Program-made: the position numbers and the translations under genes
From: Comamonas sp. SCN 65-56
GTDB taxonomy: Bacteria; Pseudomonadota; Gammaproteobacteria; Burkholderiales; Burkholderiaceae_C
Direction: 5' to 3'
DNA length: 61,466 nucleotides
Assembly: GCF_001724135.1 (NCBI RefSeq)
Contig: NZ_MEDS01000013.1
Location: 1 to 61,466 of the forward strand
Notes under the pieces: model-generated
Databases searched by the model: none
Seen by the model: the letters and a program-made list of their open reading frames with translations, nothing else
Told to the model about the DNA's origin: nothing
Part shown: positions 1-7,398 of the stretch, in pieces
Position numbering within the stretch: the first letter of the stretch is position 1
Layout: each line of letters begins with the position of its first letter

Positions 1-574
1 CATTCATGTCTGGTGCGTAGTTGGCACCCCAGTCGGTATCAACCAATGACGATTGCCGCATCACGTCAGCCATCGCAAAGCTCTGGTCCCAGTAGCTCAA
101 TTGCGGAAGGTTGATGCCGATCTCTGCAACATGGGAAACCGGATCGCTTTGTGGCGCTTGTGGAGGGGCAGGAGGAACGACCGGCGGCTGCGCTACCTGG
201 TCGTTTTGCGGGGGCGGCGCGCTCGGCGAGGGAGTTGGGGCTGTCACCAGGGGAGGAGGGTTCGAAGGAGCGACCGGGACCACAGGTGGCACGGGGCGAC
301 CGGGGTCAGTTGCATTCACCGCGTGGTTGGTATTGGCGGAGGGCGGGTTGGGCGCAGGAGCGGCCACAGGGGGGTTCACCATCGGGGCATGGTTTGAATC
401 CGGGACCACCGCCGAAGCCCCCGGGGCAATGCTGGTGAGGGGCGCCGTCACACCCGGCCCGGCGTTGGCAACGATGTCTGCATCGGAGCCTCCGCCACAA
501 GCCCACAAAGGCAACACGATGGCGATCGCGGAGATCAGTTTCAGGGTCGTCAGGCGCAAGGCAAAGGCAGTCAT
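1..574 (-). CDS. Secreted proline-rich lipoprotein, N-terminal part (3' end beyond window)
   Basis: The gene runs off the left edge; about 191 codons are visible. The protein starts with a signal peptide ending in a lipobox-like LWACGGG, so it is probably lipid-anchored after Cys cleavage. About 110 residues very rich in Pro, Ala and Val follow and form an unstructured linker. A folded region then begins (EIGINLPQLSYW) that resembles the start of large secreted, possibly carbohydrate-related proteins near EPS loci; that resemblance is from memory and weak. The ATG at 574 has GGAAG about 8 bases upstream; an in-frame ATG at 589 lacks a ribosome site. The Gly-rich open frame on the opposite strand is only the shadow of the linker. 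Two palindromes lie upstream. Confidence 0.7.
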   Translation of the reverse strand, partial: MTAFALRLTTLKLISAIAIVLPLWACGGGSDADIVANAGPGVTAPLTSIAPGASAVVPDSNHAPMVNPPVAAPAPNPPSANTNHAVNATDPGRPVPPVVPVAPSNPPPLVTAPTPSPSAPPPQNDQVAQPPVVPPAPPQAPQSDPVSHVAEIGINLPQLSYWDQSFAMADVMRQSSLVDTDWGANYAPDMN

Positions 575-669
575 GGTGGCTTCTTCCATCAAGCGGGCAG
601 AAAAACTGCCCCCAAGAACTCTGCCAATGGCCGTGATACCGCACCAAGCAACATCTCGCGCATCAGCCG

Positions 670-689
670 ATTAGTCCTTTTGAACTAAT
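670..689. promoter_or_regulatory. Palindromic regulator site 1 (ATTAGTCC-N4-GAACTAAT)
   Basis: ATTAGTCCTTTTGAACTAAT is an imperfect 20-bp palindrome centred about 105 bp upstream of the lipoprotein start. Its centre is 42 bp (four helical turns) from that of the next palindrome at 712-731, which suggests a paired operator. The binding protein is unknown. Confidence 0.5.
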
Positions 690-711
690 TACGGCACGAT
701 CGTACTGATTC

Positions 712-731
712 ATTAGTCCTATCGGACTATT
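712..731. promoter_or_regulatory. Palindromic regulator site 2 (TAGTCC-TATC-GGACTA)
   Basis: The 16-bp core TAGTCCTATCGGACTA (714-729) has perfect 6-bp half sites around a 4-bp spacer. Its reverse complement matches the site at 7361-7376 in 15 of 16 positions. That such a sequence occurs upstream of two different transcription units of the same EPS/PEP-CTERM locus is the main argument that it is an operator or activator site. Confidence 0.55.
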
Positions 732-861
732 GCGCGATTGAATTTATTAACACTTCTTTGCACCTCATAGTTTGGGCGCAAGCGCAGCCCCTCCAGCCAA
801 GTCGGCAGACCGGCCAGTCAACGCACGATGGGTGGTGGCGAGGCGGCTGCCTCAAGGGCCA

Positions 862-1719
862 TCAGTAGTAGCCGTAGCCATAGCCGCGGCGCACTTCGGC
901 CTCGGCCTTGTTGAGCACCACGCCAAGCAACTGCTCTGGCGGCAGGTGGCGCATGCTTTCCTCGATTTCCTTGCGTGTGCTGTCGCCGTTGCCAACGACG
1001 AGCAGCACCGCATCCACGCTGGGCAGCAGGGCCATGACGTCGTCGCCGGCCATGACCGGCGGCAGGTCGAAGATGACGATGCGATCGGCGTAGCGCTCGC
1101 GCAGATCGGCCACCATGCTGCGCACGACGACGGAAGAGAGCACCTCGGCCGCATGCGGCACCGGGCGGCTGGTGGGCAACACGACAAGGCGTGGCAGATC
1201 GGGGTTGACCATGGCATCGGCCAGTTGCGCCTTGCCGGTCAGCACCTCGCTGAGCGATGGGGTCTTGCGCACACCCAGGTAAGTGCCCACGCGCGGCCGG
1301 CGCAGGTCGAAATCCACCAGCATGGCGGTGCGCTGGGTGTGGTGGGCGATGCTGATCGCCAGGTTGATGGCGGTTACCGTCTTGCCCGAGCCGACGGTGG
1401 GCGAAGTGATGGCCAGCGTGCGCCAGCCCTTTTCGTCCATTTTTTGCAGCACCTGGGTACGCAGCACGTCGTAGACCCAGTTGTCGGGGTTGGTTTTCTC
1501 GAACGCGACGATGCGGTTGCGCTCCAGCGTGGCCCGATCGAGCCGCACGATCTCGGTCTGGGTGTAGTTGACTTCAATCGCCCCGCTGGCGAGCGCATCC
1601 GCCTGTTGCGCAGCAGCAGCTGGCGCGGTGAGTGCAGGCGCTGACGGGTGGGCAGGGTGCGGCGCAGCGCCAGCCGATTGCTGGCGGGCTTTCTCCAGGG
1701 CTTGTTTGATGCGTTCCAT
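862..1719 (-). CDS. epsG: EpsG-type polysaccharide chain-length ATPase / BY-kinase domain
   Basis: This is a cytoplasmic P-loop ATPase of the CpsD/CapB/BY-kinase family that works with the Wzz-like EpsF encoded just upstream to control EPS polymerisation and export. Visible are a variable Ala/Pro-rich N-terminus (residues 15-45), Walker A VGSGKT (109-114), Walker A' LVDFDLRRP (134-142), a Walker B region (IVIFDLPP), and a C-terminal GYGYGYY (279-285) that would be the autophosphorylated tyrosine cluster. At 285 aa it is the stand-alone ATPase form without fused membrane helices. It is the last gene of the epsE-epsL-epsF-epsG series, 12 bp after epsF. Confidence 0.85.
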   Translation of the reverse strand: MERIKQALEKARQQSAGAAPHPAHPSAPALTAPAAAAQQADALASGAIEVNYTQTEIVRLDRATLERNRIVAFEKTNPDNWVYDVLRTQVLQKMDEKGWRTLAITSPTVGSGKTVTAINLAISIAHHTQRTAMLVDFDLRRPRVGTYLGVRKTPSLSEVLTGKAQLADAMVNPDLPRLVVLPTSRPVPHAAEVLSSVVVRSMVADLRERYADRIVIFDLPPVMAGDDVMALLPSVDAVLLVVGNGDSTRKEIEESMRHLPPEQLLGVVLNKAEAEVRRGYGYGYY

Positions 1720-1731
1720 GGGCTATCCGGC

Positions 1732-3378
1732 CTACGAGAGCCGCAGCATGATCTTGAATGCCAGCAGGTCCAGCGGCATGTAGAAGAAATGGATGGCCGC
1801 CAGCGTCAGCACCAGCGCCACGGCACCTGCGGTCGCGGCAGCGAGCCAGCGCTTGCGCCGGCGCATGCCCTCTTCGGCAATCGCAATGTAGGGCACGATG
1901 ACCAGCGGGCGCTGGCCGACGATGGCAGTGAGAGCGCCCACCCCGCGCACGGTGCCGCGCAAGGTTTCGAGCAGCACCACCATGCCGGCGGCAGCCACGG
2001 CGGCCAGCACCAGGCCGAGCGCGATCATCTTGCGCCGGTTGGGTTTGATGGGCCGATCGGGCGCAATCGGCGGCTCCAGCAGCGTGAAGCGCTCTGCTTT
2101 TTGCTCACCTTCGAGGTTTTCGGCAACCTGGGCGTTCATCTGCTTGGCGCGGATTTCCTCGTATTTGCGCTGCGCGGCCTCGCGGTCGCGCATCAGGGCG
2201 GCGAGGCCGCGCTCGACCTGCGGGGCCTTGAGCATCTGGTTTTCCGCTGCGCGCAGCTGCGCCTGGATCTGGCCTTGCTCGGCGCGCAGCGCCGTCATGC
2301 GCGAACGCGCGGAGGCGATGCGCGATTCGATCTTGGCCACGACCATCTGCGCCGCCGCCACAGTAGGTGGCACGGGCAGGTTGGCGTCGGCGGCGGGTGG
2401 CGCGGGCGCAGGCTCTTTTGCGGCTTCGGCAATGGCCTTTTCCAGCGCGGCAATGCGGCGCTTGGTGGTGCGCACATCGGGGTAGCTATCGGTATAGAGC
2501 TCTTGCAGCTGCGCCAGCTGCTGGCGCAGTTTCTGCAGCTCGACCACGTTGGCATCGACCATGCCGGCAGCGGAGGTGCCCCCGCCGGCGGCCGCGGCGG
2601 CACTGGCGACGGCCACCTTGGCGCTGGCCAGCTCCACGTCGAGCGAGCGGGCTTCTTCTTCTGCAGAGTTGTAGTCGCGCTGCGAATTGCGCAGATCGGA
2701 CTCCAGGCGCTGGATGGCGTTCATCGCCAGCGCGGTGTTCTGCGGCAAGGCCGCACCGTTTTCCTGCTTGTAGGTGGCGATCTGGCTTTCCAGTTTGTCC
2801 AGATCGCTCTTGAATTTGTTGGCCTCCTGCGTGAGGAATTCCGTAGTTTGCGTGGCACGTTCAGTGCGCACCTTGACGTTCTCGTTCAGGAACAGCGTCA
2901 CCAGCTCGTTGGCCACGCGCTGGGCCACATCGGGGCGGCGGTCTTCGAACGAGACCTTGAAGGCGATGGTGGCCGAGCCGCGCTGGCCCTGCACGTTGGC
3001 ATTGACGAGCTGCACGTCGATCAGGTCGCGCATCTTGTCGACCTGCTCGGACGGCGTGAAGGTGATGGAGCGCTCATCGAAGAGCTTGAATTTGTCGATG
3101 ATGCGCATGAGGTTCTCGCGCGTCATCACGCGCTGGCGAATCACTTGGATGCGCTCGTCGGCAAAGCTGGTCACGGTGGCCTGCACCAGATCCGTGGGGA
3201 TTTGCTGCGATTCGACCATGATGGTGCCGGTGGACTGGTACACCGGCGGCCAGAGCACTGCCGCCGTGATGGCCACGGCCGATACGCTGATGAAGGTGAC
3301 GGCGATGAGCAGCACATGGCGCTTGACCATGGCGATGTAGTCGGCCAGCGACGGTTGGTAGTCTTCTTCTTGTGACAT
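1732..3378 (-). CDS. epsF: EpsF/Wzz-type polysaccharide chain-length determinant
   Basis: The product is an inner-membrane co-polymerase of 548 aa. It has a cytoplasmic N-terminus, a first membrane segment (about residues 21-45), a large periplasmic part dominated by Glu/Ala/Gln-rich coiled coil (about 150-420), then a Pro-rich IKPNRRK stretch before a second membrane segment, as in Wzz/GNVR proteins. An extra hydrophobic helix lies near the C-terminus. ATG 3378 (MSQEEDY) is chosen; the frame stays open to 3507, but that would run into the upstream gene and gives a low-complexity sequence. The ribosome site is weak. It is expected to pair with the ATPase encoded next. Confidence 0.83.
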   Translation of the reverse strand: MSQEEDYQPSLADYIAMVKRHVLLIAVTFISVSAVAITAAVLWPPVYQSTGTIMVESQQIPTDLVQATVTSFADERIQVIRQRVMTRENLMRIIDKFKLFDERSITFTPSEQVDKMRDLIDVQLVNANVQGQRGSATIAFKVSFEDRRPDVAQRVANELVTLFLNENVKVRTERATQTTEFLTQEANKFKSDLDKLESQIATYKQENGAALPQNTALAMNAIQRLESDLRNSQRDYNSAEEEARSLDVELASAKVAVASAAAAAGGGTSAAGMVDANVVELQKLRQQLAQLQELYTDSYPDVRTTKRRIAALEKAIAEAAKEPAPAPPAADANLPVPPTVAAAQMVVAKIESRIASARSRMTALRAEQGQIQAQLRAAENQMLKAPQVERGLAALMRDREAAQRKYEEIRAKQMNAQVAENLEGEQKAERFTLLEPPIAPDRPIKPNRRKMIALGLVLAAVAAAGMVVLLETLRGTVRGVGALTAIVGQRPLVIVPYIAIAEEGMRRRKRWLAAATAGAVALVLTLAAIHFFYMPLDLLAFKIMLRLS

Positions 3379-3418
3379 GCGCAAGCGGCAGAACGCGAGA
3401 CCAGAGACGCGCCGGGCG

Positions 3419-4591
3419 TCAGAAGTCGGGGTGGGTGTAGGTGAGAACGACGCCTGCGATGGTGGCACCACCGCGCGTGGGTAGGGCGATGGCGTCGTGC
3501 GCGGCATTCACGCGGCGCAGCTGCACGGCCAGGGTCCACAGCGGGGCGAGCTCGCTGGAAACACGCAGGCCGAACTCGCGGGAAGTATCGGTCTGCAGGC
3601 CCTTGGTGCGGTTCCAGGAAACGTCCAGCCCGACGCGGGTGAATTCGGTCAGCAGGTATTCGGCCGAGGCGCGCGCCTGCTGGTTGGGCGAGAAGGTGCC
3701 GCGCAAGGCATCGGGCACGGGCTGGCGTGCCAGCGACAGTGAGAGACTCCAGCGCGGCGCCTTGTAGCCGGCTTGCGCCACCACGGTGGCGGAAGTGCTG
3801 GTGCCGGCGCTCAAACTGGAGCGATAACGCGCCGCACCGACGCGCGCATCCCAAAACCAGGGATCGTCCGGGGCAGCGTAGCGCGTGCCCACGGAAAGAT
3901 TGGCGAGGGTGGAGTTGTTGGCCGGTTGCACCGGTCCGCCAGGCACGCTGGAGGCCAGGCTGTCTGCCGCAAAGCGCGAAATCGCACCGGCCAGGTAAAC
4001 ATCACGCCCCGGCGCAAGCGCACGGCCGAGCTCGCCATTGATGCTGAACTGCCGACCGTTGGGCGCGGTATTGCCGCTGTAGCGGTTCCACTGCGCAGTG
4101 GCACCACCGGAGACGGTGTAGAGCTCGCTGAGCTGGTGCACCACCAGGCCTTCGAGGCTGCGCGTGGTGCGCGTGCCGTCGTTGCTCAGTTGGCCGGTTT
4201 CCTGCAGCAGCACATTGCGCAAAGCCGCCTGCGAGAAGCCGCCGCGCAACTGATAAATGGTGTTTTCAGCGGTGTGCTGCCATTCACCTTGCACGTTGCC
4301 GTCACGCCGATCGCGACTGAGCGCGGTGTTGCTGCTTTGCTCCAGCGTGGCGCCGAGCTTGAGGGTGAGATCGTCCAGTCCGTCGCGGCGCAGCAGGGAA
4401 TACTCCGGGCTCACGCGCCAGCGCGTGACGCCACCCTTGGCCGGTGTGTTCACCCCCGGGTTGCTGTCACGCTCCAGACCAGAAGACACTTGCAGCCGCT
4501 GCTGATAGAGCGATTGCGCCTGCAACGGCAGCCAGGGGCTGGCCGCCAGCAGCGCGACGCCCAGCGGGAAAAATGCCTGGCGCAAGGTCAC
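3419..4591 (-). CDS. epsL: EpsL-type outer-membrane beta-barrel of the EPS/PEP-CTERM locus
   Basis: A 390-aa exported protein. A signal peptide (cleavage probably after LQAQ, near residue 26) is followed by alternating amphipathic strands with many R/Y/W/L pairs, and the chain ends in an aromatic residue (THPDF), as integral outer-membrane proteins do. The family is found beside EpsE/EpsF in exosortase-linked EPS clusters, and an export or assembly role at the outer membrane is presumed, not shown. Its ATG overlaps the epsE stop by 4 bp, so the two are translationally coupled. Confidence 0.72.
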   Translation of the reverse strand: MTLRQAFFPLGVALLAASPWLPLQAQSLYQQRLQVSSGLERDSNPGVNTPAKGGVTRWRVSPEYSLLRRDGLDDLTLKLGATLEQSSNTALSRDRRDGNVQGEWQHTAENTIYQLRGGFSQAALRNVLLQETGQLSNDGTRTTRSLEGLVVHQLSELYTVSGGATAQWNRYSGNTAPNGRQFSINGELGRALAPGRDVYLAGAISRFAADSLASSVPGGPVQPANNSTLANLSVGTRYAAPDDPWFWDARVGAARYRSSLSAGTSTSATVVAQAGYKAPRWSLSLSLARQPVPDALRGTFSPNQQARASAEYLLTEFTRVGLDVSWNRTKGLQTDTSREFGLRVSSELAPLWTLAVQLRRVNAAHDAIALPTRGGATIAGVVLTYTHPDF

Positions 4592-5169
4592 GGCACGAGG
4601 ATGGTGTCGCCGGCCTGCAGCACCACGTTGGTATCCAGGCTGCCACCTTTGAGCAGGTCGTTGTAGCGCACATCCATCACCGTGCGCTTGCCGCCGGCAT
4701 CACGCAGCACGCGCACTGCATTGCCATCGGCGAAGCGGTCCAGCCCGCCCACCAGGCTGAGCGCCTGCAGCACCGTGGTGGCATCGGTAATCAGCGGCAC
4801 GACGCCGGGCTTGGTGACCTTGCCCACGACATACACCACATTGCCCTCGGCTGCCGCCACCGCCACGGTGACGATGGGGTCAGGCATGTAGGGCTTGAGT
4901 CGCTCCACCAGTTGTTTCTCGACGGTATCGGTATCGAGCCCGGCCACCACGATGCGCCCGACCAGCGGCAGCGTGATGCTGCCATCGGGCAGTACGCGCA
5001 CCTCGCGCTGCAAGGCGGTATCGCGCCAGACCGAGACTTGCAGCCGGTCTGCCGGATGCAGGGTATAGGGCGCTTTCGATTGCGCCCAAGCCGTGCTGCC
5101 CCAAGGCGCTGCGAGCGCCAGAGCGAGCAGGAGAAGCGGCAGGACTTTGGAAATGGCAGGAATGCGCAT
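4588..5169 (-). CDS. epsE: EpsE-type polysaccharide export protein (Poly_export/SLBB)
   Basis: A 193-aa Wza-family periplasmic/outer-membrane export protein. After a signal peptide (to about residue 30, ending STAWAQ) comes the Poly_export domain (YTLHPADRLQVSVW, then VLPDGSITLPLVGRI) and an SLBB-like domain (VYVVGKVTKPGVVPL ... QALSLVGGL). It lacks the lipobox Cys of E. coli Wza and is much shorter, as is usual for EpsE of PEP-CTERM loci, so the outer-membrane pore probably comes from another protein, perhaps the neighbouring barrel. It is first in the four-gene series; the terminator of the upstream PEP-CTERM operon lies about 50 bp before it, so it should have its own promoter. Confidence 0.82.
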   Translation of the reverse strand: MRIPAISKVLPLLLLALALAAPWGSTAWAQSKAPYTLHPADRLQVSVWRDTALQREVRVLPDGSITLPLVGRIVVAGLDTDTVEKQLVERLKPYMPDPIVTVAVAAAEGNVVYVVGKVTKPGVVPLITDATTVLQALSLVGGLDRFADGNAVRVLRDAGGKRTVMDVRYNDLLKGGSLDTNVVLQAGDTILVP

Positions 5170-5219
5170 GGTAGGTCTTCAGCAGAGTCAAACAAAAACA
5201 CGCCAAAGGTGCGTGCAAC

Positions 5220-5241
5220 AAAAAAGGGGGCCGACGCCCCC
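5220..5241 (-). terminator. Rho-independent terminator after the PEP-CTERM operon
   Basis: On the minus strand a GGGGGC-GTCG-GCCCCC stem is followed by six T. It lies 27 bp after the stop of the last PEP-CTERM gene and separates that operon from epsE. A second weaker hairpin (CACGC/GCGTG then TTTTTG) follows. Confidence 0.8.
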
Positions 5242-5267
5242 TCATGATACCGGCAAGCGCACCGTTT

Positions 5268-5936
5268 TCAGGCGGCCAATGTGCCGGTCTGGGCTTTTTC
5301 GCCTACCTTGCGCTTGCGCAGCGCGCCAGCGCCCAGCAGGGCCGAACCGAACAGCAGAGCAGCACCAGGCAGCGGAACGGCGCTGACGGAAACGGCATCC
5401 AAGCTGCCTCCGAAGGAGTCGGAAGCGCCGCCTGCGGCAAACCTCAAAACCGTGCTGGTCGAATCGGCGACAAAATTGTAGGTATAGACCATCCAGTTGT
5501 TTCCGCTCTGGCCTGCGCCCGATCCGCCAAACGGGGAGCCGGGGATGGCAGTCCCATTGAGGGACACGTCAATATTGTTGGTACCGACGGGCGTGCTCAC
5601 GCCAGCGCGGGGCGAATAAGCGAAGCTCAACTGGTAGGCTTGACCAATCACCGTGGTGAGCGCTTGCCAGATGCTCATGTTGCGATTGGCATCAAGCTCG
5701 GCAAAGTTGTTTCCATCATAAGCCGCTCCAACTGCGTTGTTGCGAAGCTCCAGCCCGTTCTTATCGTCTGCAACGATGTTCCAGCCATTGACGGACGAAA
5801 AAACGCCCCAGGTGCCGTTGGCTACCGTCGTGTCTTCAAACGACCCATTGACCACCAGATTACTGGCCTGCGCCGTACCCGTGAACGCCAGTACCGCGGC
5901 AGCCGCAACGCCATAAACAAATTTGCCGTATTTCAT
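5268..5936 (-). CDS. Secreted PEP-CTERM (VPLPG-type) protein, NGSFE family
   Basis: A 222-aa exported protein with a signal peptide (MKYGKFVYG ... GTAQAS). The mature region starts NLVVNGSFE, a motif of DUF642/CBM-like beta-sandwich domains, and the C-terminus carries VPLPGAALLFGSALL plus RKRK, the three-part PEP-CTERM sorting signal (motif, hydrophobic helix, basic cluster). It is therefore a substrate for an exosortase not seen here. ATG 5936 is preferred over TTG 5951 because GGGAG sits 8 bases upstream. Twelve residues follow the basic cluster and end in LAA, which is unusual. It is a paralogue of the next gene, with an identical tail core. Confidence 0.85.
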   Translation of the reverse strand: MKYGKFVYGVAAAAVLAFTGTAQASNLVVNGSFEDTTVANGTWGVFSSVNGWNIVADDKNGLELRNNAVGAAYDGNNFAELDANRNMSIWQALTTVIGQAYQLSFAYSPRAGVSTPVGTNNIDVSLNGTAIPGSPFGGSGAGQSGNNWMVYTYNFVADSTSTVLRFAAGGASDSFGGSLDAVSVSAVPLPGAALLFGSALLGAGALRKRKVGEKAQTGTLAA

Positions 5937-6010
5937 TCCTCTGTCTCCCAAAAAATACCAACCCGAAAATTCAAAATACTTGTCTGCATGCTTGATGTGT
6001 CGCCTGGAAG

Positions 6011-6691
6011 TCAGGCTGCCAACTCTTCAGCCTGACCATCGTTGGCCGCTTTGCGCTTGCGCAGCGCACCGGCGCCCAGCAGCGCAGAGCCGAACAGCAA
6101 GGCAGCGCCTGGCAGCGGCACCGCACTGACAGAGACTGCATCCAGACCCGTAGCCATGTTCTTGCCGGTGGCGCCGTCGTAGAAGCTCAGCACCGTCTTG
6201 TCCGAACTCGCGATGGCGGTGAAGGTGTAGATCATCCAGCCCGTGGCGTCGGGGTTGGTACCCGGCGTGCCGCTGTTGCCATTCAGGGCAAACGAAGTAG
6301 CGCCGGTTGGCGGATTGGGGCTGGTGTCAGGCACGGCCGAATCACCCCAGATCACCGAAAGGATATTGCTGGCAGTGGCCGAAAACGGCAGATAGGCAAA
6401 ACTGATCTGGTATGCCTGCCCTGCAACGGTATCGAGGGTCTGCCAGATGTTGTTGTGGGGCGTTTCACCGCCGCCCAGCGAGACGTAATACGTCGCATCG
6501 TAAGGGTTGTCTTTCTTGATGGTGACCATGCCATCGCCACCGACATGCCACGACGCAACATCGTCCGTCTGCCCAGCGTTGCCATCGGCTTCAAACGACC
6601 CATTGGCAACGATGTTGCTGGCCTGCGCTGCACCGGCAAATGCCAAGGCGCCTGCAACAACTGCCCCATAGACGAATTTTGTGTAGTTCAT
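6011..6691 (-). CDS. Secreted PEP-CTERM (VPLPG-type) protein, paralogue
   Basis: A 226-aa paralogue of the 5268-5936 product: signal peptide (GAAQAS cleavage region), mature start NIVANGSFE, the WQTL and QAYQ(L/I)SFAY motifs shared by both, and the same VPLPGAALLFGSALL-RKRK sorting tail. Twelve residues after the basic cluster end in ELAA. It is the middle gene of a three-gene operon (21 bp after the upstream gene, 74 bp before the next). The tandem pair probably arose by duplication, with the central part diverging more than either end. The function is unknown; NGSFE domains often bind carbohydrate, which would suit a role at the EPS matrix. Confidence 0.85.
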   Translation of the reverse strand: MNYTKFVYGAVVAGALAFAGAAQASNIVANGSFEADGNAGQTDDVASWHVGGDGMVTIKKDNPYDATYYVSLGGGETPHNNIWQTLDTVAGQAYQISFAYLPFSATASNILSVIWGDSAVPDTSPNPPTGATSFALNGNSGTPGTNPDATGWMIYTFTAIASSDKTVLSFYDGATGKNMATGLDAVSVSAVPLPGAALLFGSALLGAGALRKRKAANDGQAEELAA

Positions 6692-6712
6692 GCTCTTCTC
6701 CGAAACGCTTCT

Positions 6713-7294
6713 TCAGACCTTGCGGCGGCTGGAAAAGCCGACGAAGCCCATCAATGCCGCACCAAACATCCAGAGCGCACCGGGCAGGGGTACTGCCGAG
6801 ACGTTGGTGGTGATGGATTCCCAGCCGCTCGCCGTTTTCTGTATTTGCAGCACGTACTGCCCTTGCGGGAGCGAATACTGGAAATTCTGACCGACGGTGA
6901 GGTAAGGAACGGTCTCCTTCAGTGCGCCTTGCGCCACGCCGTTGCCCGCAGTGCCCACAGCAGCAATCTGGGCCGCGCCGGCAACAGGATTTGCATCCTG
7001 CCAGAGGAAGTAGCGCACCGGCACGGTTTCATTGGCGGTGCCGCCGAGCATGAAGGTGGTGAGCGAATCGAAGGCGCCGACGATCAGCTCGTAAAAATAG
7101 TTCACGCTGTAGGGGTTGCCGTTGGGGGTGCCATCTGCGTCGCGATTGCTGGCGATGGTCTTGATGTCGAACGCGTTGCCATTGACAACATCGTAGCTGC
7201 CGGAAAGTGTGGGCGTAACCGGCGCCGCACTGGACGCACAGGCCAAGGTGAGAGCGGCGGCAGCAAGGACGGTTTGAAGAGCTTTGGTGAACAC
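6713..7294 (-). CDS. Secreted PEP-CTERM protein, first gene of the operon
   Basis: A protein of about 193 aa, unrelated to the other two in its central part. The signal peptide (LACASSAAP) is followed by a mature domain with no motif I recognise and a VPLPGALWMFGAALMG-SSRRK sorting tail that ends right after the basic residues. The start is uncertain: GTG 7294 gives a normal signal peptide but a poor ribosome site. The frame continues to 7471 into the neighbouring epsB gene and would then lack a leading signal. The palindrome at 7361-7376, 74 bp upstream of the GTG, probably controls this operon. Confidence 0.72.
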   Translation of the reverse strand: MFTKALQTVLAAAALTLACASSAAPVTPTLSGSYDVVNGNAFDIKTIASNRDADGTPNGNPYSVNYFYELIVGAFDSLTTFMLGGTANETVPVRYFLWQDANPVAGAAQIAAVGTAGNGVAQGALKETVPYLTVGQNFQYSLPQGQYVLQIQKTASGWESITTNVSAVPLPGALWMFGAALMGFVGFSSRRKV

Positions 7295-7360
7295 GGTGAA
7301 CCAATACGGGAAGATTTCCAAGTTGGGTTGAAGATTACCGGCACGGGGTGGCCTGCGCAA

Positions 7361-7376
7361 TGGTCCGATAGGACTA
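7361..7376. promoter_or_regulatory. Palindromic regulator site 3 (TGGTCC-GATA-GGACTA)
   Basis: TGGTCCGATAGGACTA is 15/16 identical to the reverse complement of the site at 714-729. It lies in the 104-bp gap between epsB and the first PEP-CTERM gene, centred 74 bp before that gene's proposed start. Confidence 0.55.
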
Positions 7377-7398
7377 GCCTGGGCGCCCAGAGCGCCGC

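Noticed and set aside
111..674. Gly/Thr-rich open frame of 187 aa on the plus strand
   Set aside because: It is the antisense shadow of the Pro/Ala-rich linker of the lipoprotein gene on the minus strand, which has a signal peptide and ribosome site.
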